A DNA stretch of 64,000 bases from a virus: IMG/VR virus record IMGVR_UViG_3300025674_000019, positions 1 to 64,000 of that record. The stretch is one strand, 5' to 3'. Positions 1 to 8,930 of the stretch are shown in pieces. The notes beneath the pieces were generated by a model. The model was not told the origin of the DNA. It made no database searches and saw nothing but the letters and a program-made list of their open reading frames with translations. The position numbers and the translations under genes are program-made. Numbering within the stretch: position 1 is the stretch's first letter; each line of letters begins with the position of its first letter.

Positions 1-390
1 CTGAAGGGCCTCTGGAAGAGCGTCCAACTCCGCTGGGCTAAGGCTCAGCCCGAAGGGTCGGCGGCCCGCGCTCTCGCAGCTCAGCTGCAGGGGCACATCG
101 AGAACGGCAGGGTCTCTGCTTCGGCGGAGACGTTGGCCCTGATCGATGAGCTCCGAGCTGAGGCGGCCGGGGCCGAGAAGCGCGAAGCTAAGGCTGCGGC
201 CAAAGCTAAGCGCTCCGCTGAGCAGCAGGCGGAGAGAGACTGGAAGATTCTCTACGCCCGTCTAGCTCAAGCGGGTAAGTCCCCCGCGTTTCGAGCCAAG
301 CGACGAGAGATCGTGGCTCTGATGAAGAGCCGCCAGCCTCTTGTAGAGCGCTGCGAAGCCGCACGCGCTGTCCTTGGTGACAGCGAGTGA
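1..390 (+). CDS. Ala/Lys/Glu-rich helical protein, 5' end outside the window
   Basis: The reading frame is open from base 1 to a TGA at 388-390, so the gene begins upstream of the window and the visible 129 residues are only its C-terminal part. The sequence is rich in Ala, Lys, Glu and Arg, with a likely long helix or coiled coil in the middle. No catalytic motif or family is recognised. It is followed by a hairpin and T-run that should end transcription before the convergent minus-strand genes. A TTG inside the frame at 133 could be mistaken for the start, but the frame continues upstream without a stop. Confidence 0.7.
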   Translation: MKGLWKSVQLRWAKAQPEGSAARALAAQLQGHIENGRVSASAETLALIDELRAEAAGAEKREAKAAAKAKRSAEQQAERDWKILYARLAQAGKSPAFRAKRREIVALMKSRQPLVERCEAARAVLGDSE

Positions 391-487
391 GGCGGCCAAC
401 CCGCCCCTGGGAAGAGAGCATCTTCTCTTATCAATGGGGAAGATCTGGCAAGCCCCCTAGGCCAAGAAAGCGCTAGAGGGTATTATA

Positions 488-570
488 CCTGCAGCAGTAT
501 CCAGCCTAACGATTCCCCTGAGAGGGTTTCAGGCTGAGGCTAAAGCTATAGCTGCTGCGGGTTATTTTTT
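488..570 (+). terminator. Branched stem-loop terminator after the first gene
   Basis: A ten-pair outer stem (CCTGCAGCAG at 488-497 with CTGCTGCGGG at 552-561, one G-U pair) encloses an inner CAGCCT/AGGCTG stem and a short CCC/GGG hairpin. It is followed directly by TTATTTTTT. It lies between the plus-strand gene ending at 390 and the convergent minus-strand gene ending at 562. The stem is longer and more branched than a simple terminator, so a short stable RNA with a terminator-like 3' end is possible. Confidence 0.6.
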
Positions 571-930
571 AGCTATCTCCATCCACTCCAAGTACACCTT
601 GTAGTTGGTAGAGCCCCTCATGTCGGTAACTTCTTTTTTACCTAGCACAATGCTGCCCTCTACTCCCCTCGCAAGAATATTCTCGTACTCTGGGCAGCCA
701 TCAGGTCCGATTATAAAGACTCTGGCTCTAGGGATAAGGGTCGTTTTTTTAGCTGACTTTCCTAGAGCCTTCATCGAATGAGGAGTATGGGCGCTAAAAA
801 TAGGGTTAGCTTCAGGATTAAACCCGGGAGGCGGGTCTTTTATCTCTGGGAAAATAACAGGATCAGAAGCTGGTCGAGTTCTCTGCTCATGGCTAGAGCG
901 TGATAGCTCTCCTATAAAGTCTTCGCTCAT
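562..930 (-). CDS. Small conserved-looking protein next to the portal
   Basis: This 122-residue protein is not recognised. It has a polar, Pro-rich N-terminal half and a more ordered C-terminal half with alternating hydrophobic residues that could form a small beta-rich domain. Its ATG overlaps the TGA of the upstream portal gene (ATGA), so the two are translationally coupled, and a head or neck role such as a portal accessory protein is likely by context only. No zinc or nucleotide-binding motif is visible. Confidence 0.75.
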   Translation of the reverse strand: MSEDFIGELSRSSHEQRTRPASDPVIFPEIKDPPPGFNPEANPIFSAHTPHSMKALGKSAKKTTLIPRARVFIIGPDGCPEYENILARGVEGSIVLGKKEVTDMRGSTNYKVYLEWMEIAKK

Positions 931-2645
931 CGAGGCGCACCTTGCTGTCTACTCTGGTCAAGCCGAAGCTGTTCCATACGTTGTATAACCACACTATACA
1001 TGACATAGTCTTCTGCTTGTAGTGCGCTAAGCTGCGATCTACGAGTTCCGTCGTCCATATTAAGGAACTCCATCGCTAACCCTTCAGCCTGAGCAATAAC
1101 TGCTTGCTGATCGTAGTTAAGTCCAGGTGGCTGTCCCTGTTGCGCCATAGACTTAGCCTGCTGGGCCAGATCTTGCTGCAGCTTCTCCATCTCAATCTGA
1201 ATCTCTTGCTGCATGCGAGCGTCTGTAATCATCTCGTTCTTAACGCGCTCTTGCTCCTCCGGGAGGTCAATAGAGTGTGTCTCAGCCACAGTCGTTTTGC
1301 TGACCACCTGCTGACCGAACAGCTGCATGATAAGCTGCTTCTGCTGAATATCATCAACCATCTTAAAGTCGCCAAGCTCCACTTCTACCTCGGGCCAGCC
1401 CATGTAGAGACCCAGGCTATCAGCTACCCATTTAAGGAGTCGATTTATCTGGAATACAGAGCTTTCTAGCTGGTTCTCGAGCATCCTGAGAGTGACGCTA
1501 GAGCCGGTAAAGCTAAGCCCTCCATATACAAACTCCTTAGGGAAGCCCATAGATGCAATGATGTTATCTTCAGCTCTTTGAATCTCTGAATCAACCATCA
1601 GAGCGCGGCCTTCGCCTCCCACTTGCTGAACACTCACAGCGATGGGCGACATCATTATGTGGTTAGGGTCCTTGCGCCACTCCTCTAGGTTATTCTCTAA
1701 GTCATCCATAAACGAAGAGATACTAATAGTAGTAATCGGGTCAGCTGCTCCAGAAGTAGCGGCGGGGCTCATTACCCTCATAGGTACAATACGCTCTAGC
1801 GCGATAGCCTCGTTAGCTTTGCGAAGAACCATAGTATGGTGAAACAATGGGATAGCCGCTGTCAAAAGAGGGTAGCCCCATCCGCTCTTAACTCCAGCAG
1901 GAGCGTCTGCTCTCATGTGGAAGATCTTGTTTCTACCGAATTTGTAGAGATCTTGTCCGCCGCTCTTGCAAGCCTCTAGTATGCTAATAGGAGTAGTCTC
2001 AATAACATGCCTGTTACCGGATTGGATTTTAGACTTAATATTATGAGGAATCTTAAGGTAGTACTCGCTCTCGTTAGTGAGCTCGTTATGTGAGATGCTA
2101 ATAGCCTTCGGGTCCCATCGTATTACATGCACTCTACGAGGGTCTACAATAAGCTTATCTTTTACAGTAGCAATGCCTTTAGTTCCGCAGTTATCGCACT
2201 CCATACTGAATGAAGTCTTAGAGACGTCGAACTTGTACTTAGCGTGATCTACCGAGTAGCTAGAGCTACAGTTGTTGCAGATTAAGTACCTTTTGAATGG
2301 TAAGTGCACAGAGCAGAAGCTATTACCGTAAACGTGCAGGTCAATGCTGGCCTGAATGAGCACGTTCTTAATGCCTACTGCTTCCTCTAGCGCTTGCTTA
2401 TACTGTGATCTTAGCTGGTCGCTATCTGTAGAGTAACTAATCTCAGTAATAGGGTACTCTGCGTACTTGCGGACTCCGGCAAATATTTGGGCAGAGTTGT
2501 AGTACAAGTACTCAGTCCACCGAAAGAGTTGCTTTAGGTTCTTCGGAGCGAAATCATGCGCCCAAAGTCTAGTCGGATCCCCATAGGGTCCTCCTGCGTA
2601 TCCTACAGATCCTATGTCTGTAAGTAGGTCTTGCATCCCCTGCAT
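927..2645 (-). CDS. Portal protein with a zinc-ribbon insertion
   Basis: This 572-residue protein should form the dodecameric portal ring at the head vertex, through which the terminase packages DNA. Features supporting a portal are the mid-protein segment with FPKEFVYGG followed by a long helix (TLRMLENQLESSVFQINRLL), and the helical, Gln-rich C-terminal third seen in many phage portals. An unusual insertion carries CxxC pairs at residues 123-126 and 150-153, probably a zinc ribbon. The ATG at 2645 has GGAG five bases upstream. Neighbours are a small coupled gene downstream and a divergent helicase 31 bases upstream. The assignment rests on motif memory, not an alignment. Confidence 0.8.
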   Translation of the reverse strand: MQGMQDLLTDIGSVGYAGGPYGDPTRLWAHDFAPKNLKQLFRWTEYLYYNSAQIFAGVRKYAEYPITEISYSTDSDQLRSQYKQALEEAVGIKNVLIQASIDLHVYGNSFCSVHLPFKRYLICNNCSSSYSVDHAKYKFDVSKTSFSMECDNCGTKGIATVKDKLIVDPRRVHVIRWDPKAISISHNELTNESEYYLKIPHNIKSKIQSGNRHVIETTPISILEACKSGGQDLYKFGRNKIFHMRADAPAGVKSGWGYPLLTAAIPLFHHTMVLRKANEAIALERIVPMRVMSPAATSGAADPITTISISSFMDDLENNLEEWRKDPNHIMMSPIAVSVQQVGGEGRALMVDSEIQRAEDNIIASMGFPKEFVYGGLSFTGSSVTLRMLENQLESSVFQINRLLKWVADSLGLYMGWPEVEVELGDFKMVDDIQQKQLIMQLFGQQVVSKTTVAETHSIDLPEEQERVKNEMITDARMQQEIQIEMEKLQQDLAQQAKSMAQQGQPPGLNYDQQAVIAQAEGLAMEFLNMDDGTRRSQLSALQAEDYVMYSVVIQRMEQLRLDQSRQQGAPR

Positions 2646-2676
2646 GATTACTCCATATGGTGGTATAAGGTTATGT

Positions 2677-4542
2677 ATGATTACTTTAAATTTTACCCGT
2701 ACTAAATCAGGTATAGACCTGTTCTGGTGCTCTGGCGCCAGATACGATTCTACCTTAAGTAGGGTCTATGGCTCTAAGTTTAGCTCTGGAAACTGGCTCT
2801 TTCCAGCCTTCTCTCCCTTTTACGAGTGGGTGCTAGAAGACCTTACTACAGTGGTAGGGGAGAAGCTAGAAATCTCTGCTGAAGCGCAGACGCACATAGA
2901 TGCGCAAAAAGAGAGAGAAGATAAAGTGCGAAAGGGAGACCTGTTCGGCTTTACTCCTAGGTTTAAACCTTATGCTCACCAGGCTGAAGGCCTATCTCGG
3001 ATCATTTACCAGCCTAGGACCGCTATATTCTGGGACCCCGGGATGGGAAAGACCAAGCTTATGTGCGACCGCATACTATACGAGCGGTCTAAAAACCCTA
3101 ATGCTCGCGCGCTCATCCTGGCCCTAAGAGTAAACCTCTCTACATGGGTAAAAGAGATGAAGACCCACAGCCAGGGCAAGGAAGAAATACTTCCACTCAT
3201 AGCCAGCTCTCCAGCTCAAAGAGAGAAGCGTTTTAACAAGCTACTAGATAAAAATCCTGCAGGCATAGTAGTAACTTACGAGTCTGCCCGAGTGTCCGTG
3301 CCGCTGCTAAAGCGCTTTGGCTATTCTATCATCATAGCTGATGAATGCCACAAGATGCAGAGCCACCGGAGCAAGCTTACTGTAGCCGCGCTAGAGCTAG
3401 CTGCAAAAGCCACTTACAGGTATATTCTTAGCGGAACACCTACGAAGGGTAAGCCGACAGACATCTGGGCAAGCTTAAAGTTCCTAGGAGACTTCTTGGT
3501 TCCAAAGTACTGGGACTTTGATACTCTCTACGTAATGAGAGCTCATTGGAACAGGCATGTCATCACTGGGTATAAGAACCTAGACAAGCTTAATGAGTTA
3601 GTAGAGAACATTGCCGATGTTCGAACTTCAGAAGAAGCTCTAGATCTTCCTGATAGGACCTTTCAGGTAATAGACGTAGAAGCTAGCCCATCCCTTCGTA
3701 AGGCCTACAACTCCATAGCTAAAGCTGATGAGTTTGTAATACTTGAAGGTAAGAAACTAATGGTAGAAAACCATCTTACCAAGCTTGGGAAGCTATCTCA
3801 GGCAAGCTCAGGGTTTGTGTACAGGAGCTTAGAGGACCCAACAATATGCGACGGCTGTCCTCACATGCAAAGGTGCGTAGACGAAGCTATCCAACCGTAC
3901 ACTTCTAAGTGCCAAGTGGAGAAGCGCTCCCCTGGTAAGGAAACAATTAAGATTACACGTGGAGGAGCTGTAGTAGACAGCTGTATGGAGCTGCTAGCTA
4001 GCCATGTGGAGAGCGGTAAGAAAGTTATACTATGGGCTAAGCACAGAGAAATGCTAGATAGTCTATACACAGAATCTTGCTCTCTACTCGGAGAAGAGGC
4101 TGTCGTAAGGTACGATTCTACAACAGCTAATCCGGGAGAAGCGGAGGAGAAGTTCAACACTGACTCAGGCAAGAAAGTTATAGTAGCCCAGATAACAATG
4201 GGTATAGGTGTTACTTTCAAGGCACCCATAATGATCTACACTGAGCTAAGCTTTAACCTAGCTGACTGGCTTCAGAGTCTGGATCGCAACTGGGGTATAC
4301 GTGCCAAAGGGCTGGGTAACATACTCGTACAGGTCTTGACTATACCCGGTAGTATCTATGCCCAGACATATAATCTGCTTCAGAACAAAGTAGATGTGGC
4401 AAGCCTCATAAAAGATAAGCCTAGCTGCTCTACCTGCCCCAAAGTGCTTGACTGTATTGCGGGAGGAGTACAACCCTACGACAAGGACTGCATCCTGGAT
4501 AAAGCAGTCCCGGTGTCTAAGATCAAGATAGGAACGATATGA
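2677..4542 (+). CDS. SNF2-like superfamily 2 helicase with two cysteine clusters
   Basis: This 621-residue helicase or translocase probably acts in phage replication or recombination. It shows a Q-motif-like PYAHQAEGL near residues 98-106, Walker A DPGMGKT (120-126), DECH (222-225), SGTP motif III (252-255) and a C-terminal RecA-like domain with an LQSLDR-type motif. Two clusters with identical C-x2-C-x5-C-x11-C spacing lie between the lobes and at the C-terminus. These are not part of the core fold and suggest metal binding. ATG 2677 is chosen because AAGG sits six bases upstream. A longer frame reaches back to 2614 but overlaps the divergent portal start. It ends ATGA-coupled to the next gene. 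Confidence 0.88.
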   Translation: MITLNFTRTKSGIDLFWCSGARYDSTLSRVYGSKFSSGNWLFPAFSPFYEWVLEDLTTVVGEKLEISAEAQTHIDAQKEREDKVRKGDLFGFTPRFKPYAHQAEGLSRIIYQPRTAIFWDPGMGKTKLMCDRILYERSKNPNARALILALRVNLSTWVKEMKTHSQGKEEILPLIASSPAQREKRFNKLLDKNPAGIVVTYESARVSVPLLKRFGYSIIIADECHKMQSHRSKLTVAALELAAKATYRYILSGTPTKGKPTDIWASLKFLGDFLVPKYWDFDTLYVMRAHWNRHVITGYKNLDKLNELVENIADVRTSEEALDLPDRTFQVIDVEASPSLRKAYNSIAKADEFVILEGKKLMVENHLTKLGKLSQASSGFVYRSLEDPTICDGCPHMQRCVDEAIQPYTSKCQVEKRSPGKETIKITRGGAVVDSCMELLASHVESGKKVILWAKHREMLDSLYTESCSLLGEEAVVRYDSTTANPGEAEEKFNTDSGKKVIVAQITMGIGVTFKAPIMIYTELSFNLADWLQSLDRNWGIRAKGLGNILVQVLTIPGSIYAQTYNLLQNKVDVASLIKDKPSCSTCPKVLDCIAGGVQPYDKDCILDKAVPVSKIKIGTI

Positions 4543-5339
4543 CCAACATCGTTGTTACGTCTGTCAACTCAGAAGAGTTTGACTCTATTAAATCCCCTAA
4601 ACTACCTAGGGGCTACCTAAGCGCATCTCAAATTCAAAAGTATCTCATGTGCCCTGAGGACTACAGGCTGACCTACATCGAGGGACGCAAGTTCAAGCCT
4701 AACTCTAAAATGGTTCGAGGCTCCTCTGTTCATAAGATGGTAGAAAAGTCTCTCCTTATGCTCAAGGGTAAGGGAGTAGTTCCGGAGGAAGAGGAGGTCC
4801 TAGATCTTTCTAGGGGCATAGTAGAAGGAGTCTTACAGAGCCAGGAGACAAGCGAAGAAGTAGACATGGAGGAGCTTGTAGACTCTTCGCAAAAATCTTT
4901 CAGAGCCTGGTATAAGGAAAGGATACATTCTGTTGTACCTATCTCGGTAGAGCAGGAAGTACTCGCTACTATTAATGATGTTCCCGTTAGAGGGTTCATC
5001 GACTACATAGACGGTGCCGGAGGCTCCCCGACCGTAGTAGATCTTAAAGTAGGCAATAAGAAGAGAGACCCTTGTAACTCTCTTCAGCTCGGTTTATACA
5101 GCCTGATGACGGACATCAAGTCCGTCGCATATGACACTATCCTACAGCCCACTAAAAAGCTGCCTTGTAGGATCAATTACGAATCTGCGCAGTACGCCGA
5201 GAGGTACTCCCAGCATATAGGAAGGATCATAGAGAGGGTTAATGAAGGAATCACTTCAGGATACTTCCCGCTATGCCTTCCAGACAACTGGGCCTGCAGC
5301 CCGGCGTACTGCTCACACTACGAAAGGTGCAGAGGATGA
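4539..5339 (+). CDS. PD-(D/E)XK nuclease with Fe-S cluster cysteines (Cas4/RecB-like)
   Basis: This 266-residue predicted DNA exonuclease is of the RecB/Cas4 type. The N-terminal LSASQIQKYLMCP gives the first cysteine (residue 38). The nuclease core has GFIDYIDG followed by VVDLKVG and a QLGLY helix. The C-terminus carries three more cysteines (about 253, 258 and 264) in the arrangement that holds a 4Fe-4S cluster in Cas4 and AddB. It overlaps the upstream helicase by ATGA and the downstream ParB-like gene likewise, so all three are one translational unit. It likely processes ends during replication or recombination. A second protein of the same family lies at 8089-8922. Confidence 0.85.
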   Translation: MTNIVVTSVNSEEFDSIKSPKLPRGYLSASQIQKYLMCPEDYRLTYIEGRKFKPNSKMVRGSSVHKMVEKSLLMLKGKGVVPEEEEVLDLSRGIVEGVLQSQETSEEVDMEELVDSSQKSFRAWYKERIHSVVPISVEQEVLATINDVPVRGFIDYIDGAGGSPTVVDLKVGNKKRDPCNSLQLGLYSLMTDIKSVAYDTILQPTKKLPCRINYESAQYAERYSQHIGRIIERVNEGITSGYFPLCLPDNWACSPAYCSHYERCRG

Positions 5340-6493
5340 GTCGTTCTCTCGTATCCGGTAATATTACTTTCCTCGATATTGAGGAGATCTACGGCCCTCC
5401 AAGCAACAATCCTCGTCAGACATACTCTGAAGAAGGCATGGAGGAGCTTATTAACAGCCTTAAGGCTCAAGGGCAGCTACGCCCAGTAGTAGGACGCATT
5501 CGATGCGAGCACGATCCTGCAGACTCTGAGGGTTTCGCGGTTGTCCTTGAAGACGGCCACTCTCGCTTGGAGGCGCGTCGCCAGGGTAACTACGACAGAG
5601 ACGGAAAGAACATCCGTCGAGAGGACATCAAGGTCCTCATTGCGCCCTCCATCGAGATGCGCGCGCAGGAGCTGTTCGATGAAAAGTTCCCAGACGGTAT
5701 TGACGATGTAGAGGAGCTTAGCCGGCAGCTCTCCTTCTGTGTGGAGGAGATTAAGAGCTCCATCGCCAGAGAGTCTCACGCGGTAAATACTATCCGAGAG
5801 AAGTGGGACGTCTACGGTGAGGCAGTAAGCCTTGACGCTCAAATTAAGATGCAAGAGGTCCTAAGCCCAGACCTAAGCCGAGACGAACTGATGCAGAAGG
5901 TCGCAGACGCTAATGGTACGCGGGTAGACACCCTGCGTATTCGTCTAAGTCTTCTAGACGAGGCTAAGACGCCTAAGGACATTCAGAGCGCGCTAAAGAA
6001 GGGCGAGCTGAGCCAGTCACAGGCTCTCGTGCTGCGACGGGTTAGCGACGAAGAGACTCGTAAAGACCTCACTGATCGCACCTATACAGATGACCTCTCA
6101 GTCGCAGCCCTTAATAAAGAGATTAAGAAGCTCGAAAAGAAGGCTGAGGCAGAGGGCAAAGACCCTGTAGTAACAGGCAAGCGTAAGAGCCGTAAGAAGC
6201 AGGACTCTTCACTTAGAGACGAAGAGATGCTCCTCGCGGCCATCTCTGATCTGCAAGGAGTGCTTGAGGCCACTGACCCGGACTCTGAACCTGATGAGTA
6301 TGAGCGCACTATCGGCGCTATTGCTGCTCTCCAGTGGGTTCTTACACCGGAGTCAGAGGAAGATATCCACCTGGTAATCTCTTCTACAGCGGAGAAGATT
6401 TACGCAGAGGACCCAGAAGAGGACCCAGAAGAGGGCTCGGAGCAGGCTGAGGACTCTCAGGTAGAGGCACCTGAGGACGACTCATCTGAGTAA
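5336..6493 (+). CDS. ParB-like nuclease/CTPase-domain protein
   Basis: The 385-residue protein has an N-terminal ParB/Srx-type domain: NPRQ near residue 25, a long amphipathic helix, and EDGHSRLEARRQ, which matches the GHRR-type box of ParB proteins. A helical middle region contains HTH-like segments. The C-terminal tail is extremely acidic (Asp/Glu-Pro repeats). Start ATG 5336 overlaps the TGA of the nuclease gene. The longer frame from 5273 would overlap more and lacks a ribosome binding site. No ParA is seen nearby, so partition is not assured. ParB-domain proteins in phages also act in replication and DNA modification. Its 3' end overlaps the convergent sigma gene by 37 bases. Confidence 0.8.
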   Translation: MSRSLVSGNITFLDIEEIYGPPSNNPRQTYSEEGMEELINSLKAQGQLRPVVGRIRCEHDPADSEGFAVVLEDGHSRLEARRQGNYDRDGKNIRREDIKVLIAPSIEMRAQELFDEKFPDGIDDVEELSRQLSFCVEEIKSSIARESHAVNTIREKWDVYGEAVSLDAQIKMQEVLSPDLSRDELMQKVADANGTRVDTLRIRLSLLDEAKTPKDIQSALKKGELSQSQALVLRRVSDEETRKDLTDRTYTDDLSVAALNKEIKKLEKKAEAEGKDPVVTGKRKSRKKQDSSLRDEEMLLAAISDLQGVLEATDPDSEPDEYERTIGAIAALQWVLTPESEEDIHLVISSTAEKIYAEDPEEDPEEGSEQAEDSQVEAPEDDSSE

Positions 6494-7191
6494 TACTTAG
6501 ACCACTTCTCTAACTTAGAGCGAGCTACCTCCTTAACCTGGCGTACTCGCTCTGAGCTGAGCCGTAGGTCTCGGCCTATAGACTTTAAGGACTCCTCCTT
6601 GCCAGTCTTTATGCCGAAAGAGCGCTCTATTACAATGCGCTCCCTATTGGTCAAGAACCTAAGTAGGGTATCGGTTTGGAGCTTAAGGAGAGCCTTCTGC
6701 TCCTGACTCTCTACCTCGGTCTCAGGGCCATCTATTGTCGAAGACATATTCACGTCTTCTAAGGTCTTAATGTAGACCAGGCTGTCCGGGGAAGATTTCA
6801 ACTCCTCGGTAAGCTTAGCTTTTCTGCGGGACTTTATAGGAGGCTTCACAATCTTGGAGTCTTCTACGGCGTACTTTCTGATGTACATCAGAATCCAGTA
6901 CCCGGCATACGTGCTGAACTTGACGTCTTTCTCAGGCTTGAACTTTGGTAAAGCTCGAATAAGTCCTTCATTTCCAGCACTTATGAGTTCCTTTAAGGTC
7001 TCTGGATTATTATCTTTCCAGTAACCTTTGGCTATGCTAAAACATAGCCTCAGGCAGCCCTCCACAAGTCGGTGGCCTGCTGAAGAATCCCCACTCTCAT
7101 ACCGGCGAAAGAGAACTCCTTCCTGCTCCTTTGTTAGTAAAACAACGTGGGACAGGTCCCGATAGTACTCTTCCAGTATGAAATCATCCAT
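6457..7191 (-). CDS. Sigma-70 family RNA polymerase sigma factor
   Basis: This 244-residue protein should redirect host RNA polymerase to phage promoters. Region 2 is clear: a long helix with LVEGCLRLCFSIAKGY, then NEGLIRALPKF and DVKFSTYAGYWILMYIRKY, corresponding to core-binding and -10 recognition helices. Region 4 is at the C-terminus with LTNRERIVIERSFG and a helix-turn-helix ending in SSERVRQVKE. Start ATG 7191 has GAGG six bases upstream, and the frame extends to 7296 without a better start. The divergent SSB-like gene starts only ten bases away at 7201, so the two ribosome binding sites overlap on opposite strands. Confidence 0.92.
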   Translation of the reverse strand: MDDFILEEYYRDLSHVVLLTKEQEGVLFRRYESGDSSAGHRLVEGCLRLCFSIAKGYWKDNNPETLKELISAGNEGLIRALPKFKPEKDVKFSTYAGYWILMYIRKYAVEDSKIVKPPIKSRRKAKLTEELKSSPDSLVYIKTLEDVNMSSTIDGPETEVESQEQKALLKLQTDTLLRFLTNRERIVIERSFGIKTGKEESLKSIGRDLRLSSERVRQVKEVARSKLEKWSKYYSDESSSGAST

Positions 7192-7200
7192 GGAGACCTC

Positions 7201-8076
7201 GTGAGTAACGAACTTCAAAACAATGATAACAACAGCATTAGCGCTGTAAATGTCAAGACGGCTGCTCTTCTTCGTAAGATCATGCCCGCACAGCATTCAG
7301 GCCTCGGGCCTGGGATGGGGCGACCTAAGAGTCGGATTACATCCCTCGGAGAGCTCAAGCCTCGTCAGCCGAGCTCCAGAGATCCCCGAATCCCTGCAGA
7401 TTCCGCCCCCTTCGATTTGTATACTACAAGTGGAGAGTTCTGGAAAGGCTCTGAGGGTGTGCCAGTAAGCATCGTGCATATTCACAGAGAGCAGGCCTAC
7501 TGGTCTCAGGATAATCAGAGGCTATGCTCCTCTATGAATGGCATGCAGGGTCGCTCCGCCCAGGGAGTTGATATTCACCCTAACGGCCCGATCCGTAGCT
7601 GTGCGGAGATCGACCAGTATGGCCGTCGGCGTGTTACATGCCCCTTCGGTAAGCCTAAGGATGCGGGTAACGGGTCCTGGTCCCGCCCCGATTGCGGCCG
7701 GATGGTCAAGGCAGTCGTAGTAGTCGGGGACTGCGAGGACCTTGTTACTATTACCTTCAAGGGTAGTAGCTTTGATACAGCCGACTCCCAGCTCATGAGC
7801 ATGCTCATGGACCAGGAGAGCCTATGGTCCCGGCAGTTCATCGTCTATACAGAAGAAGGCGCTAGGCCTACCTACTGCGTAATGAAAGTGAAGCAGGGTG
7901 CTCTCAACTCTGAGGAGAACAAGGCTATCTTCGCTAAGATCTCAGAAGAGTATAGTGCAAAGTACGAGGAGATGTGCTCCCGTATCTACACTATTAAAGA
8001 GCCGCGTGAGGCTGCTCCGGCCCAAACTGAGCCCGTTACCTCCACTCTGGATTCTGACGAAGATCCAGAGTTCTAG
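7201..8076 (+). CDS. Putative ssDNA-binding protein with cysteine pairs and acidic tip
   Basis: The 291-residue protein has a basic, Pro-rich N-terminus and a central domain with scattered cysteines (LCSS, RSCA, TCPF, DCGR) that may hold zinc. A beta-rich part around VTITFKGSSFDTADSQL follows, and the linker ends in DSDEDPEF. An acidic tip ending in a hydrophobic residue is the hallmark of SSB proteins, which use it to recruit partners. The position between the sigma factor and the nuclease, primase and polymerase genes supports a replication role. The GTG at 7201 is chosen because GGAG lies five bases upstream. Function is inferred from architecture and context. Confidence 0.6.
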   Translation: MSNELQNNDNNSISAVNVKTAALLRKIMPAQHSGLGPGMGRPKSRITSLGELKPRQPSSRDPRIPADSAPFDLYTTSGEFWKGSEGVPVSIVHIHREQAYWSQDNQRLCSSMNGMQGRSAQGVDIHPNGPIRSCAEIDQYGRRRVTCPFGKPKDAGNGSWSRPDCGRMVKAVVVVGDCEDLVTITFKGSSFDTADSQLMSMLMDQESLWSRQFIVYTEEGARPTYCVMKVKQGALNSEENKAIFAKISEEYSAKYEEMCSRIYTIKEPREAAPAQTEPVTSTLDSDEDPEF

Positions 8077-8088
8077 AAAGGAGGGAGC

Positions 8089-8922
8089 GTGGCTCCTTTT
8101 TTTAGTCCCCAGGCTAGAGCCCTCAAGCCCTGGAGCAACTCTAAGCTAAGCACTTTAGAAAAGTGCCCATATAAGTTTAATCTACAGTATGTAGAAAAAA
8201 TCAGAGAGTCCGACATACCAGAGGACCTCACCGCAAAAGTAGATAGGACAGCTACTAAGTTCGGCTCTGCTGCGCATAGGCTATCTGAGCTTGTAGCAGA
8301 GGGCAAATCCCTTGACGATGCTTTTGCTCAGACAAAAGAAGAGGAGCAGCTTACTAGGCAAGAGACAGCGCTGCTAGACACTCACAGAGACACTGCCACC
8401 ATCTTTGAAGATAGGATCACTAGATTCAAAGATAAGTACAGTATCGCTGATGATAGACAAGAAGTAGAGCTGGCCGTAAGTCCGTCCCTCACACCCTCAA
8501 GCTACTATGACTCAGGCGCCATGCTCCGGGGTAAGATAGACAGACTAATGATCTCCGAAGATGAAAAAACAGCGGTGGTCATTGATCTTAAGACGTCTAA
8601 AAGAGCTACTCTGCAATATGCGGGACCTCAATTAGACTTCTATACTACTCTAATTTTTGGCGCCTATCCAAAGGTGCAAACTGTCAAGCAGGGCTTGTAC
8701 TTCCTCACTCTAGGGCAGATGCTTTGGGCCCCCACAGCCAGAAGAATCTCCTATAAAATGGACGGTGAGAATAGTATAGTAGGGCGGGTCAACGGCGCGG
8801 TGAACGAATTCTACACTCAAGTAGTGCCTGAAATCCGAGTGCATACTCTATGTAAGTGGTGTATTTACAGGGAGATATGCAAGAAGGAGAGGAGGGCTCG
8901 TAGGGCTGCAGCAAAGGCCTAG
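8089..8922 (+). CDS. Second PD-(D/E)XK Fe-S nuclease (Cas4/RecB-like)
   Basis: This 277-residue predicted exonuclease is related to the protein at 4539-5339. Key parts are LSTLEKCPYKF (first cysteine, about 26), FGSAAHRL, RGKIDRLM followed by VVIDLKTSK (catalytic Asp and Asp-x-Lys), and QLDFYT. The C-terminal cysteines CKWCIYREIC (about 255, 258, 264) should complete a 4Fe-4S cluster. The tail is Arg/Lys/Ala-rich. GTG 8089 is supported by AAGGAGG five bases upstream. It lies directly before the primase-helicase gene, so replication-linked end processing or recombination is likely. Confidence 0.87.
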   Translation: MAPFFSPQARALKPWSNSKLSTLEKCPYKFNLQYVEKIRESDIPEDLTAKVDRTATKFGSAAHRLSELVAEGKSLDDAFAQTKEEEQLTRQETALLDTHRDTATIFEDRITRFKDKYSIADDRQEVELAVSPSLTPSSYYDSGAMLRGKIDRLMISEDEKTAVVIDLKTSKRATLQYAGPQLDFYTTLIFGAYPKVQTVKQGLYFLTLGQMLWAPTARRISYKMDGENSIVGRVNGAVNEFYTQVVPEIRVHTLCKWCIYREICKKERRARRAAAKA

Positions 8923-8930
8923 GAGAGAGA

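Noticed and set aside
391-560. tRNA in the gap after the first gene
   Set aside because: The fold is a long branched stem ending in a T-run. No cloverleaf, anticodon loop or T-loop sequence could be placed.
2664-2675. TATAAGGTTATG as a third copy of the promoter element
   Set aside because: It overlaps the ribosome binding site (AAGG) of the helicase gene, no GCAAAAC element lies 16 bases upstream, and transcription from it would remove the start codon.
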